Assembly: GCA_015655075.1 (NCBI GenBank) | Contig: JAATFT010000019.1 | Coordinates: 1-64,000, forward strand | Reading direction: 5' to 3' | Source of the DNA: Clostridiales bacterium | GTDB lineage: Bacteria > Bacillota > Clostridia > Lachnospirales > Lachnospiraceae | Length of the DNA stretch: 64,000 bases | Part shown: positions 12,636 to 19,512 of the stretch, in pieces | How positions within the stretch are numbered: position 1 is the first letter of the stretch | Layout: every line of letters begins with the position of its first letter | The notes under the pieces: model-generated | Databases searched by the model: none | The model's input: only the letters and a program-made list of their open reading frames with translations | Told to the model about the DNA's origin: nothing | Program-made: the position numbers and the translations under genes

Positions 12636-12785
12636 TTACGCGTTTTTCCTGCTTCTGATTTCAGAAACTGCTTTAGGTTCTACGGCCTGATATGTACCAT
12701 ATTGAGAAGCAGCTCCTCCGGCCTTTATAGCACTTTTGTATCCAAATTGTGCTATCGCTTTTAATAAACAATTTTTAACCTTCAT
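12636..12785 (-). CDS. agrD: AgrD-like cyclic (thio)lactone autoinducer prepeptide
   Basis: This 49-residue prepeptide begins with a basic amphipathic leader (MKVKNCLLKAIAQFGYKSAIKAG) and continues with AASQYGTYQAVEP and a charged tail. The layout leader, small ring segment, then a proline-containing recognition tail is that of AgrD. By analogy with clostridial AgrD peptides ending CLWFT before YQPKVP, the ring would be Ser27-Gln-Tyr-Gly-Thr31, closed through serine as a lactone; there is no cysteine in the ring region. The ATG at 12785 has AGGAG nine bases upstream. An in-frame upstream ATG would lengthen the leader but lies inside agrB. It follows agrB by only two bases. Confidence 0.8.
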   Translation of the reverse strand: MKVKNCLLKAIAQFGYKSAIKAGGAASQYGTYQAVEPKAVSEIRSRKNA

Positions 12786-12786
12786 T

Positions 12787-13365
12787 CTAATACATCTCCT
12801 TTCTTTTATTTTCTTCAATTAACATCAGCATGGCTACCATAACCAATGTCATTGTTAATGTAGTAGCATATTCTTTTGCTATGAAATACACCACTGTAAC
12901 TAACACCGTCCAACAAATGCTGATTACGATGCTGATTTTCTTGTACCTGATTTTGTCCGATTCCAATAACTTTTTATTACTATTTTCTATGGGCGCATAT
13001 TCTAAAATACATCCGATATAAATAGCCATAAATACTAATAAATAAACCAGTGATATTGTAGGAAGTAATATTCTGGATACCAACATTGTTATTAAAAAAA
13101 CCGAAGCAAATATAATATTACATTTTAAATAAGTACTGGCATGATAGCCTCCTGAATACGACCTGGTTGTTACAAAGGCTACGTAAAACAGCATCGCCTC
13201 ATTAAATTGATTCAGCAAATATCCTAATACCGCCACTATGGTAAAATTAATTAAATTAGAAAGAAAAATTTCAAATCCGTAAATATAAATGTCCTTGTCC
13301 TCATCCTGAATTGTATTGTTTTTGCACAAAAAATCAGCAATCTTGACGGCAGCTCGATGGGCCAC
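12787..13365 (-). CDS. agrB: AgrB-like autoinducer-processing membrane protease
   Basis: This is the membrane cysteine endopeptidase that cuts the AgrD C-terminal tail and closes the ring. The 192-aa protein has several hydrophobic segments and the diagnostic motif RSYSGGYHASTYLKC, in which the histidine and the cysteine seven residues later are the catalytic pair of AgrB. The start is GTG at 13365, with GGAGGAGG at 13371-13378. agrD begins two bases past its stop. A ~160-base leader and MITE copy 2 separate it from agrC upstream, so it is unclear whether agrBD depend on the agrAC promoter or have their own. Confidence 0.9.
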   Translation of the reverse strand: MAHRAAVKIADFLCKNNTIQDEDKDIYIYGFEIFLSNLINFTIVAVLGYLLNQFNEAMLFYVAFVTTRSYSGGYHASTYLKCNIIFASVFLITMLVSRILLPTISLVYLLVFMAIYIGCILEYAPIENSNKKLLESDKIRYKKISIVISICWTVLVTVVYFIAKEYATTLTMTLVMVAMLMLIEENKRKEMY

Positions 13366-13521
13366 AAGTCCCTCCTCCTAATGCATTAAATAATTCTTTA
13401 ATCTCTTTAAATTTTTAATCTCTTTGAATTTATTTTGATAATAACCGATTCCATTATTTTTTTCAATACCTTTAGCATGTTTGGTCTTCCATCAGGCACG
13501 ATTGGTATTTATTATTTATTC

Positions 13522-13685
13522 CAGAGCGTGTTTGAAAAATGCTTGTGCCGGGCTGAATGCTCCAATTTGTGGGAGGCAAGGAGCGATTTTGGGCGCATAG
13601 TGGTGCTACGCTCCCAAAATTGTGGCGCAGTATACCGCAAAGTGGGGCGTTCAGAACGGTGCGATGATTTTTCAAACACGCTCTA
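13522..13685 (-). mobile_element. MITE-like hairpin element, copy 2 (inside the agr operon)
   Basis: This is a full-length copy in reverse orientation relative to copy 8. It has the ends AGAGCGTGTTTGAAAAAT and ATTTTTCAAACACGCTCT and nested internal arms. The right border TA forms part of the agrC stop codon (TAG at 13683-13685 on minus). The element separates agrC from agrB. Confidence 0.85.
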
Positions 13686-15005
13686 GTGCACTGGCAAGCT
13701 GATTGTAAGCCAGATATTTACATAAAAATAATGATTCTTTTCATATATACTCATCGTTCCGCTATGTTTTTTAACAATATCTTTTACACTTAAACTTCCT
13801 ACTCCGTGCTGCAGTTTATCCTTTTTGGTTGTATTAAGATGGGGATTCTTATCCAATACGGATTCCTTTATATAATTAACGATTAATATAACAATATAAT
13901 TACGTTCATTGTAAATCTTTAAGGATATTTCCCTGTTCTCTTTTATTTTTATACTTGCCTCAATTGCATTATCCAAGAGGTTGGCAAGCAGAATACTTAG
14001 ATCCAGCTCCGGGACCTGCTCCACATTTCCGGTTATTTCATAGCGAAATGCTATCTTATGTTTTTGGCACAATGCAATTTTAGAACTAACGACCGCATTA
14101 ACCGCGTTACTATTCGTAAGTACTATCTGGGTTCCAAAGCTTATTTTGTTCTCCAGCAGCGAGTTTAAGTAGTTCTTAGCCTCGGTACTCTTTCCGTTAT
14201 GTAAAAGGGTTACGGCACATTCCACATAATTCTTCATGTCATGGCGGAGGTTACGGATTTTTTCATAAGAGTGCTTCATCTCCAAAAGACTTTTTTCCTG
14301 TTCCTTAAGACGTAGTTCCATTAAAGAATATCGGAGTTTTTCTTCGTTTATGGCATTCATTTTAACAAAGATATAATAACACAATACATTTATCAGTATT
14401 AAACATGCCATAATTAATACGGCATAAAAATCATTCTGTTTGGTGTTGGGACAGGCTATCAATAATTCAAAAACAAAAACCCCCGCTGCAAAGGAGGTGA
14501 TAAACACGCCTAAAACCGCACTCCATTCCATTATGGACAGGGCAAATTTGTTTTTCCTTCGTAACCGAAGCAGCATCCGTGTTAAAAAGAAATAGCTTGA
14601 CTGGGTCATTACTAAAACTGCAAGCCTTTCTACTCCCTGTTGCGTTAAAAGACGAGTCACCCCCAGGGGAGAAAGACAACTGATTAGAGTTAATACCGAA
14701 ATACTTAATATCATTTTCAGCCCATTGTCTATGCAGGCTATGACTATCTTTTCATATAAGGACCCATTTAAAAAGATAATGCCATATGTAATTACGATGG
14801 CAGGATATATAAGCCCTGTAATACCTTCAAAAATAGTAATTCGATTCAAAATCAAAGTCGCGCAGACCTGTGCTGAAAATGCTGCAATAAACCCTATATA
14901 TTTTTTATTTATACCATTTTTAAATTCCAAATATCGGGTAACAAATTCCGTAGATACAAAGCATTGTATTAAGGTTGCTAAATACTCGATTATTAACCAT
15001 ATCAT
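13683..15005 (-). CDS. agrC: AgrC-like sensor histidine kinase
   Basis: This is the membrane receptor kinase for the autoinducing peptide. The first ~200 of 440 residues are strongly hydrophobic and give about six membrane helices, as in AgrC. A coiled segment leads to the H-box LRHDMKNYVECAVTLL, whose histidine is the phosphorylation site. The C-terminal GHKL ATPase has LDLSILLANLLDNAIEAS (N-box) and HGVGSLSVKDIVKKHSG (G-box). The gene ends exactly at a MITE border: the TAG consists of the TA target and the element's first G. The protein therefore may have lost or changed its last few residues, though the kinase core is complete. The start at 15005 lies three bases after the agrA stop codon. 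Confidence 0.9.
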   Translation of the reverse strand: MIWLIIEYLATLIQCFVSTEFVTRYLEFKNGINKKYIGFIAAFSAQVCATLILNRITIFEGITGLIYPAIVITYGIIFLNGSLYEKIVIACIDNGLKMILSISVLTLISCLSPLGVTRLLTQQGVERLAVLVMTQSSYFFLTRMLLRLRRKNKFALSIMEWSAVLGVFITSFAAGVFVFELLIACPNTKQNDFYAVLIMACLILINVLCYYIFVKMNAINEEKLRYSLMELRLKEQEKSLLEMKHSYEKIRNLRHDMKNYVECAVTLLHNGKSTEAKNYLNSLLENKISFGTQIVLTNSNAVNAVVSSKIALCQKHKIAFRYEITGNVEQVPELDLSILLANLLDNAIEASIKIKENREISLKIYNERNYIVILIVNYIKESVLDKNPHLNTTKKDKLQHGVGSLSVKDIVKKHSGTMSIYEKNHYFYVNIWLTISLPVH

Positions 15006-15008
15006 CTT

Positions 15009-15719
15009 TTATGTACCCCTCGAAAATAATTGAAGCTTCTGTTTCACTATTTCTATGCGGTGACGGCTTAAGGGAACCATATCTTTGTTGATAAGAACCA
15101 CTTTCGTCCTGTCAATGGAATAAATATACCGGTAATTCACTAAGAATCCGCTGTGTACCCGTATAAAGCCATGGATTTCAAATTCCTTTTCCATTTTACG
15201 AAGATTACTTTTAATACGGTATTTTTCCTCTTCGGTATAAAGGAAAATATCATGTTTAAAGCTTTCCATATACACGATATCCACTATCCGTATCTGTACG
15301 GAGGAATTGTTAAAGCTTACCGTATAATACTGGTTTTCACTTTTGATTTTTTCTGATATTGCTTCAATGGCTTCCGGGAGTTCTTCTTTTAACCAATGCT
15401 TTCGTATAAAACGGAAGGGCCTGTAATGGATTGCTTGAAATACTAAGTCATCCCTGTTGGTTATAAAAATTATAGATACAAAAGGATTGGTAGCCCTTAT
15501 TTTTTCAGCTACGGCAATTCCATTGATGCCCGGCATTTCAATGTCTAAAAATAAGACATCGAAGGAGATGTTTTCACTGGCTTCCAATAATTCCGGTCCA
15601 TTCATATAGGAATTTATATTAATTTCATTCCCTGTCTCATTAAATTGTGTAGATATTTGAACGACTAAATCCTCTAAAAAGATTTTTTCATCGTCGCATA
15701 CTGCTATTTGCACAACCAT
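15009..15719 (-). CDS. agrA: AgrA-like LytTR response regulator
   Basis: This is the DNA-binding partner of the AgrC kinase. The 236-aa protein has a receiver domain (acidic pocket IAVCDDEKIF, phospho-aspartate in VLFLDIEMPGI, conserved lysine near KHWLKEELPE). A C-terminal LytTR DNA-binding domain follows (FIRVHSGFLVNYRYIYSI, then MVPLSRHRIEIVKQ). The ATG at 15719 is preceded by GGGGAG; a start at 15734 is possible but less well placed. It is the first gene of the operon, unlike the staphylococcal order BDCA. The promoter at 15945-15973 and a ~220-nt structured leader lie upstream. Confidence 0.92.
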   Translation of the reverse strand: MVVQIAVCDDEKIFLEDLVVQISTQFNETGNEININSYMNGPELLEASENISFDVLFLDIEMPGINGIAVAEKIRATNPFVSIIFITNRDDLVFQAIHYRPFRFIRKHWLKEELPEAIEAISEKIKSENQYYTVSFNNSSVQIRIVDIVYMESFKHDIFLYTEEEKYRIKSNLRKMEKEFEIHGFIRVHSGFLVNYRYIYSIDRTKVVLINKDMVPLSRHRIEIVKQKLQLFSRGT

Positions 15720-15938
15720 CCCGGGACTCCCCATCCTTTTATCTTTATAATACCTGCTTTGCTGGCATTTATCCGCCTTGCTGGTATTTCAGAGCTTGAT
15801 ATAAAATAAGACTAACCAAATTATGCACCCCGAACTCCAAGTACATGCATCAGTTAGTCTTATTCTATAATAGCTTCTGCCCTCTCACGTTCCCCAACGT
15901 GCTTACATCCTCTAGTACAATACCTTCTTGTATTGACT
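15720..15938 (-). promoter_or_regulatory. Structured ~220-nt leader of the agr operon
   Basis: On the minus-strand transcript there are three hairpins. They are CAATAC-AAGAAG-GTATTG (15918-15935) near the predicted 5' end, CACGTT-GGGG-AACGTG (15886-15901), and a long stem AATAAGACTAAC with GTTAGTCTTATT (15805-15864). The long stem encloses an inner ATGCA/TGCAT pairing and is followed by UUUUA. The last one could act as a weak terminator. No known riboswitch class was recognised. Confidence 0.55.
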
Positions 15939-15944
15939 TATTAA

Positions 15945-15973
15945 ATAATATCAGCTTTTGTAAGATTTGTCAA
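15945..15973 (-). promoter_or_regulatory. Sigma-A promoter of the agrA-agrC operon
   Basis: On the minus strand, a perfect TTGACA (15968-15973) is followed after exactly 17 bases by TATTAT (15945-15950). The predicted transcript begins immediately before the first leader hairpin. Confidence 0.78.
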
Positions 15974-16022
15974 CAGATTGTAATAATTTTTTTATAATTT
16001 GGTTATATCGCCAAGTAACTTT

Positions 16023-16602
16023 TTATAATTTGAAAAATCCTTTTATTAATCTTTCAAGATGTTCCTGATCTTTGGCGCCCATTAATTCTCTGGAAGAATG
16101 CATTCCAAACAGGGGGACGCCCAGGTCCACAGTCTTCATGGGAAGCCAGGATGAGATTATGGGACCTAAAGTCATTCCCCCCGGCATATCCGAACGATTT
16201 ACGAATTTCTGATACTTAATTTCGTATAATTCGCAGATTTGCTGGACTATGGCAACTGCTTCCGTATCAAATGTAGACTTCCGTATTTAGTTTGCAGTAT
16301 TCCCCTGACGTCATCTCTGCATTAGGCTTAAGGCGAAACCCGGGGTGGTCGGTATGTGCCGCCGCTATGCGGAGGTTCTGCCCTTCCCTCCAATCAGTTC
16401 CTATTGTAAATGCGAACAGAGAAGTTCCGTACGGCTTAATATAGTATGCCCCTCCTGCCTTAAGTTTCCAGGGGTCTTTCAGCTTAATTTCCTGAAAGCC
16501 GGATCCCTTCAGGTTTTTATATCCCTCCTCCACTACCTGGTATGGGGAAGTTGCCGATTTAATAAATTCAAGTAGTTCAACCGCAATTGTATTATAATTC
16601 AT
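16023..16602 (-). pseudogene. M18 aspartyl aminopeptidase with a large internal deletion
   Basis: The first ~110 codons (16602 down to ~16270) encode the N-terminus of an M18 metallo-aminopeptidase, including the zinc-ligand region IAAAHTDHPGFRLKP. The frame then stops. In another frame, the DNA from ~16266 to 16023 encodes the authentic C-terminus of the same family (NRSDMPGGMTLGP, VDLGVPLFGMHSSRELMGA, ending FFKL and a stop codon). Normal members are ~430 residues, so roughly 240 internal codons are gone and the frame is broken at the joint. Catalytic residues of the middle part are lost, so the gene is dead. The start and ribosome site are intact. Confidence 0.85.
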
Positions 16603-16753
16603 TTTAACTCCTATCTATGTACCGCGGGACTGCGCCCCCGCAGCGCTGTTACAGCTTTAAATATTTTTCATTATGTGGGGGCAGTAAAACGGCTGGAAAA
16701 AGCAGGGCGGGCTTATCTCTATTCCAGATAAAACCGCAGCATACCTTTAGGCT

Positions 16754-17962
16754 TTATTTCTCCTGCTGATTTTTCCGGTATTCCGCCAGCAGTAAATCCA
16801 CCATCCTGCCATAGCTTTTTACGCCGTCACTTTGGTTATTGGCCTTTAAATAATTATCATTCATGGTATTGGAAATCGTGCTGATCGCCGTATCCTCAAA
16901 CTGCTTCCAATAATAATATTCATCCCTTATATCTGCAACCATTTCTGCATTATAGTGCTTTCTGACGGATTGAAGCAATGCCGGATCCTCCTCATACAGC
17001 TGATTTCCGGCATAGGTTAGGGCTAACATAATGCCGCTGTACTGAAACTTTAGGTTATCCGATTCCCTGCATACCAGATACCCGATAAAATTGGCTTCGT
17101 CTTCTCTCATAAATCCTCGTAAATGTGCCAATTCATGCCCCATGGTTGCAGGAATAGAATAATCCGCCGCATCGACATTGACATTTGCCTCCATGGTAAA
17201 AGGCCAGAATATACCGTAAATTTCCATCCTTGACATAAAATTGGAGAAAGTTACGGGTTTTAAGGAACGATAATAACCCCCTAACACAGGGTATTCTTTC
17301 GCTACTTTCTGAAATGCATCCTCTAAATCCTGGGATACCTCATCCCAGTGGGTATTACTTATCTGTAAAACACCATTCTGGTCTTCCGCGCCTTTCATCA
17401 GATGCAATTGCTCCCTGATACCGGCGGCCTTATCCGCTAATTCCAGGCAGAGGTTATATAATTCGTCAACCGTGGATTCCTTTATTTCCAAACCACTGTA
17501 AACGGCAAAGGGATATCGGTAATAATTGACGCCTGCAAGCATAACATACATAAATAAAACGATTCCTAAAGTACAGGCTGCATTTAATATGCCCGTGGTA
17601 AAGGTATAGCCTGTTTCTTCTTTTTTTTTGTGCACCTGTATAAATACTTTCCTGAAAAATCGTATTACTAAAAATAACACTGCTATGGGAACAGCTATAA
17701 TTTCCAGCTCCATGAGGGAAAAAGGGAATATACCGGAAATCAGGCTGATTCCCTGGGAAATCCATTTATAAATGCCTCTGGCAAACACAAATTCTGCAAT
17801 ACCTGGATTATTTCGAACTACCCATAAAATAAAGAAAGAAACCGGTATAAAAATCAACAGCAGAGTTCTCTTCTTTTGAAAAGCCATATACCATTTCACA
17901 TTGTCCGTTTTCACCATCGTTTCTGTTAATATATTAATATCCATACCCTGGTTGTCACTCAT
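16754..17962 (-). CDS. DUF3810-family membrane zinc metallopeptidase-like protein
   Basis: The 402-residue protein has three N-terminal hydrophobic segments (around residues 30-50, 75-95 and 115-140) and then a soluble domain with a zinc-protease motif. The motif is MGHELAHLRGFMREDEANF, an HExxH followed by a downstream glutamate, as in DUF3810 proteins of Firmicutes. The active site would face the outside if the membrane part is a bundle of three. The ATG at 17962 follows AAAGGA. A longer in-frame extension to 18061 runs into MITE copy 3 and is not real. Function and substrate are unknown. Its neighbours are the sigma-like gene upstream and the dead aminopeptidase gene downstream. Confidence 0.82.
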   Translation of the reverse strand: MSDNQGMDINILTETMVKTDNVKWYMAFQKKRTLLLIFIPVSFFILWVVRNNPGIAEFVFARGIYKWISQGISLISGIFPFSLMELEIIAVPIAVLFLVIRFFRKVFIQVHKKKEETGYTFTTGILNAACTLGIVLFMYVMLAGVNYYRYPFAVYSGLEIKESTVDELYNLCLELADKAAGIREQLHLMKGAEDQNGVLQISNTHWDEVSQDLEDAFQKVAKEYPVLGGYYRSLKPVTFSNFMSRMEIYGIFWPFTMEANVNVDAADYSIPATMGHELAHLRGFMREDEANFIGYLVCRESDNLKFQYSGIMLALTYAGNQLYEEDPALLQSVRKHYNAEMVADIRDEYYYWKQFEDTAISTISNTMNDNYLKANNQSDGVKSYGRMVDLLLAEYRKNQQEK

Positions 17963-18009
17963 GGGAAACCATTCCTTTCCGTATGTTTTGCCGTGCCTTC
18001 TCCTGCTAC

Positions 18010-18167
18010 TAAGGTGTGTCTGAAAACTGCTTGGGCTGGGCGTTCCACTTTGTGGAGGCAAGGAGCGATTTTGGGAGCGTAGTGGTTCTACATTTCCAAA
18101 ATTGCGACACAGTATACCGCAAAGTGGAACGGTCAGTACGGTACAATGTGTTTTCAGACACGCCTTA
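18010..18167 (-). mobile_element. MITE-like hairpin element, copy 3 (divergent, ends co-varied)
   Basis: This is a full-length but diverged copy in reverse orientation. Its ends read AAGGTGTGTCTGAAAAC and GTTTTCAGACACGCCTTA. They differ from the family ends at several positions, yet still pair with each other almost perfectly. TA lies at both borders. It is located between the sigma-like and DUF3810 genes. Confidence 0.82.
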
Positions 18168-18211
18168 ACCGCTGCGACTGTATTTCCGCCTGAAATGAAT
18201 GGCTTCTGCCT

Positions 18212-19078
18212 TTACGACCTTTCCCGTTCGTCCTTACCGTTTAATTTAATTCCGTCAGCCGCTATGCGGAGCATGTCTTCAATTTCTTCCACCGGTATCT
18301 TAATATAGCCCGCCAATTCCTGAATATTGGCTTTTCTTCCCAAATCTTTTGCCAGTTCATTGGCCCCTTCGCGGATATGATTGATTTTCTCAACTATACT
18401 ATCTTCAAAGCTGCTGTTTTCCTTTTGTTCTGCGATAGCAGCCTCCATGTATTTTCTTATAAAATCTAAGGCCATTTCCTTTCCCTGTTTGCAGTTCTTA
18501 ACCTCAGACATCATTTCCATGGAACTGATAAGGCCTATATTTCCCTCCTGAATCAAATCCTCCATAGAAACTCCCTGGTTTTTATAATCCGCTGCAATCT
18601 TTACCACATTATGAAGGTTGGCTTCAATATACCGCTTTTTTGCAAAATCATCACCTTTTAATATTTTATTTATTAAAATTATTTCTTCCTCGTAAGTACT
18701 TTCTTTAATTGCTTTTAAGTCCTCTAAATACATTTCTAAATATGCGGAATCCTCATCATAGATATGTGATGACGGCTGTTTTTTATGATCCGTATCTATC
18801 TTTGACCTGTCCTGTCCGTAATCCGTATCCTCCGTATTTTGGGATTCCTTAAGTAAAGCTTGTGTATATTCGGATTCGGTTGCGGTATAACCTCTAACCT
18901 TAATATGATTTGCTGCCAAATAAGCAAAAATATGCTCATACTGCGCTTCCCTTAAATTCAAGTTTCCGAATAAATTTCTAATTTCATTCATCCCTAATTG
19001 GTTTCCCTGGACCCTTGCTATTTCAAGTATCTCCCTTAACATTTCCTGAAATTTATTTTTATTATCCTTATTATCCAT
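18212..19078 (-). CDS. Sigma-70-like protein lacking region 4
   Basis: In the 288-aa product I see a region 1.1-like N-terminus, a region 1.2-like segment (DSAYLEMYLEDLKAI), region 2.1-2.2 (NLHNVVKIAADYKNQGVSMEDLIQEGNIGLI) and a region 3-like segment (ELAKDLGRKANIQELAGYIKIPVEEIEDMLRIA). The chain stops shortly after region 3. The region 2.3-2.4 part is weak, without the aromatic WWIRQ-type motif that opens and reads the -10 element, and region 4 for the -35 element is absent. It may therefore be a core-polymerase-binding modulator rather than a true promoter-recognising sigma. The ATG at 19078 is favoured; in-frame starts at 19108 and 19138 also exist. Confidence 0.72.
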   Translation of the reverse strand: MDNKDNKNKFQEMLREILEIARVQGNQLGMNEIRNLFGNLNLREAQYEHIFAYLAANHIKVRGYTATESEYTQALLKESQNTEDTDYGQDRSKIDTDHKKQPSSHIYDEDSAYLEMYLEDLKAIKESTYEEEIILINKILKGDDFAKKRYIEANLHNVVKIAADYKNQGVSMEDLIQEGNIGLISSMEMMSEVKNCKQGKEMALDFIRKYMEAAIAEQKENSSFEDSIVEKINHIREGANELAKDLGRKANIQELAGYIKIPVEEIEDMLRIAADGIKLNGKDERERS

Positions 19079-19294
19079 TTCCCTGCATATCCTTTCAATC
19101 TTTCTCATAAACTTAGGTTTCTTGCCGGTCCAAGACAAAATTTGGAAGGCAGCGCACCGGATTTGTAAGACAATGTATCCGCAACATTATCAAGTATTTT
19201 AACGCCGTAATGGTACAAAGCTGTCGGAAGAATTAGTCAAAAAAATCAGCTGGTCAGCGCACCGGCGGACTATATTCAGAGTATTTATATAATA

Positions 19295-19323
19295 ATTGTA
19301 TCATATATATACATTTATAGCAA
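19295..19323 (-). promoter_or_regulatory. Possible promoter of the sigma-like gene
   Basis: On minus, TTGCTA is followed after 17 bases by TACAAT, ~215 bases before the start at 19078. The leader between them (19079-19294) has no clear gene or terminator. Confidence 0.4.
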
Positions 19324-19435
19324 TTTGATTATTTTAACATGTTTATAGCATTTATTTTTAGTTAACATCATTATTAACGTCCTAATTAATAGGAAAAATA
19401 TTTCCCCCAAGGATTATATCAAAGGTTTTCCGCCC

Positions 19436-19465
19436 TTGAATTACCACAAAATTTTATGGTATAAT
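19436..19465 (+). promoter_or_regulatory. Promoter of the S1-domain protein gene
   Basis: TTGAAT is followed after 18 bases by a perfect TATAAT, about 48 bases before the start codon at 19513. Confidence 0.65.
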
Positions 19466-19512
19466 GAATTTAATTATTTTAGTGCTTGTTAAGCTCAGAT
19501 TGGAGAAAAATT

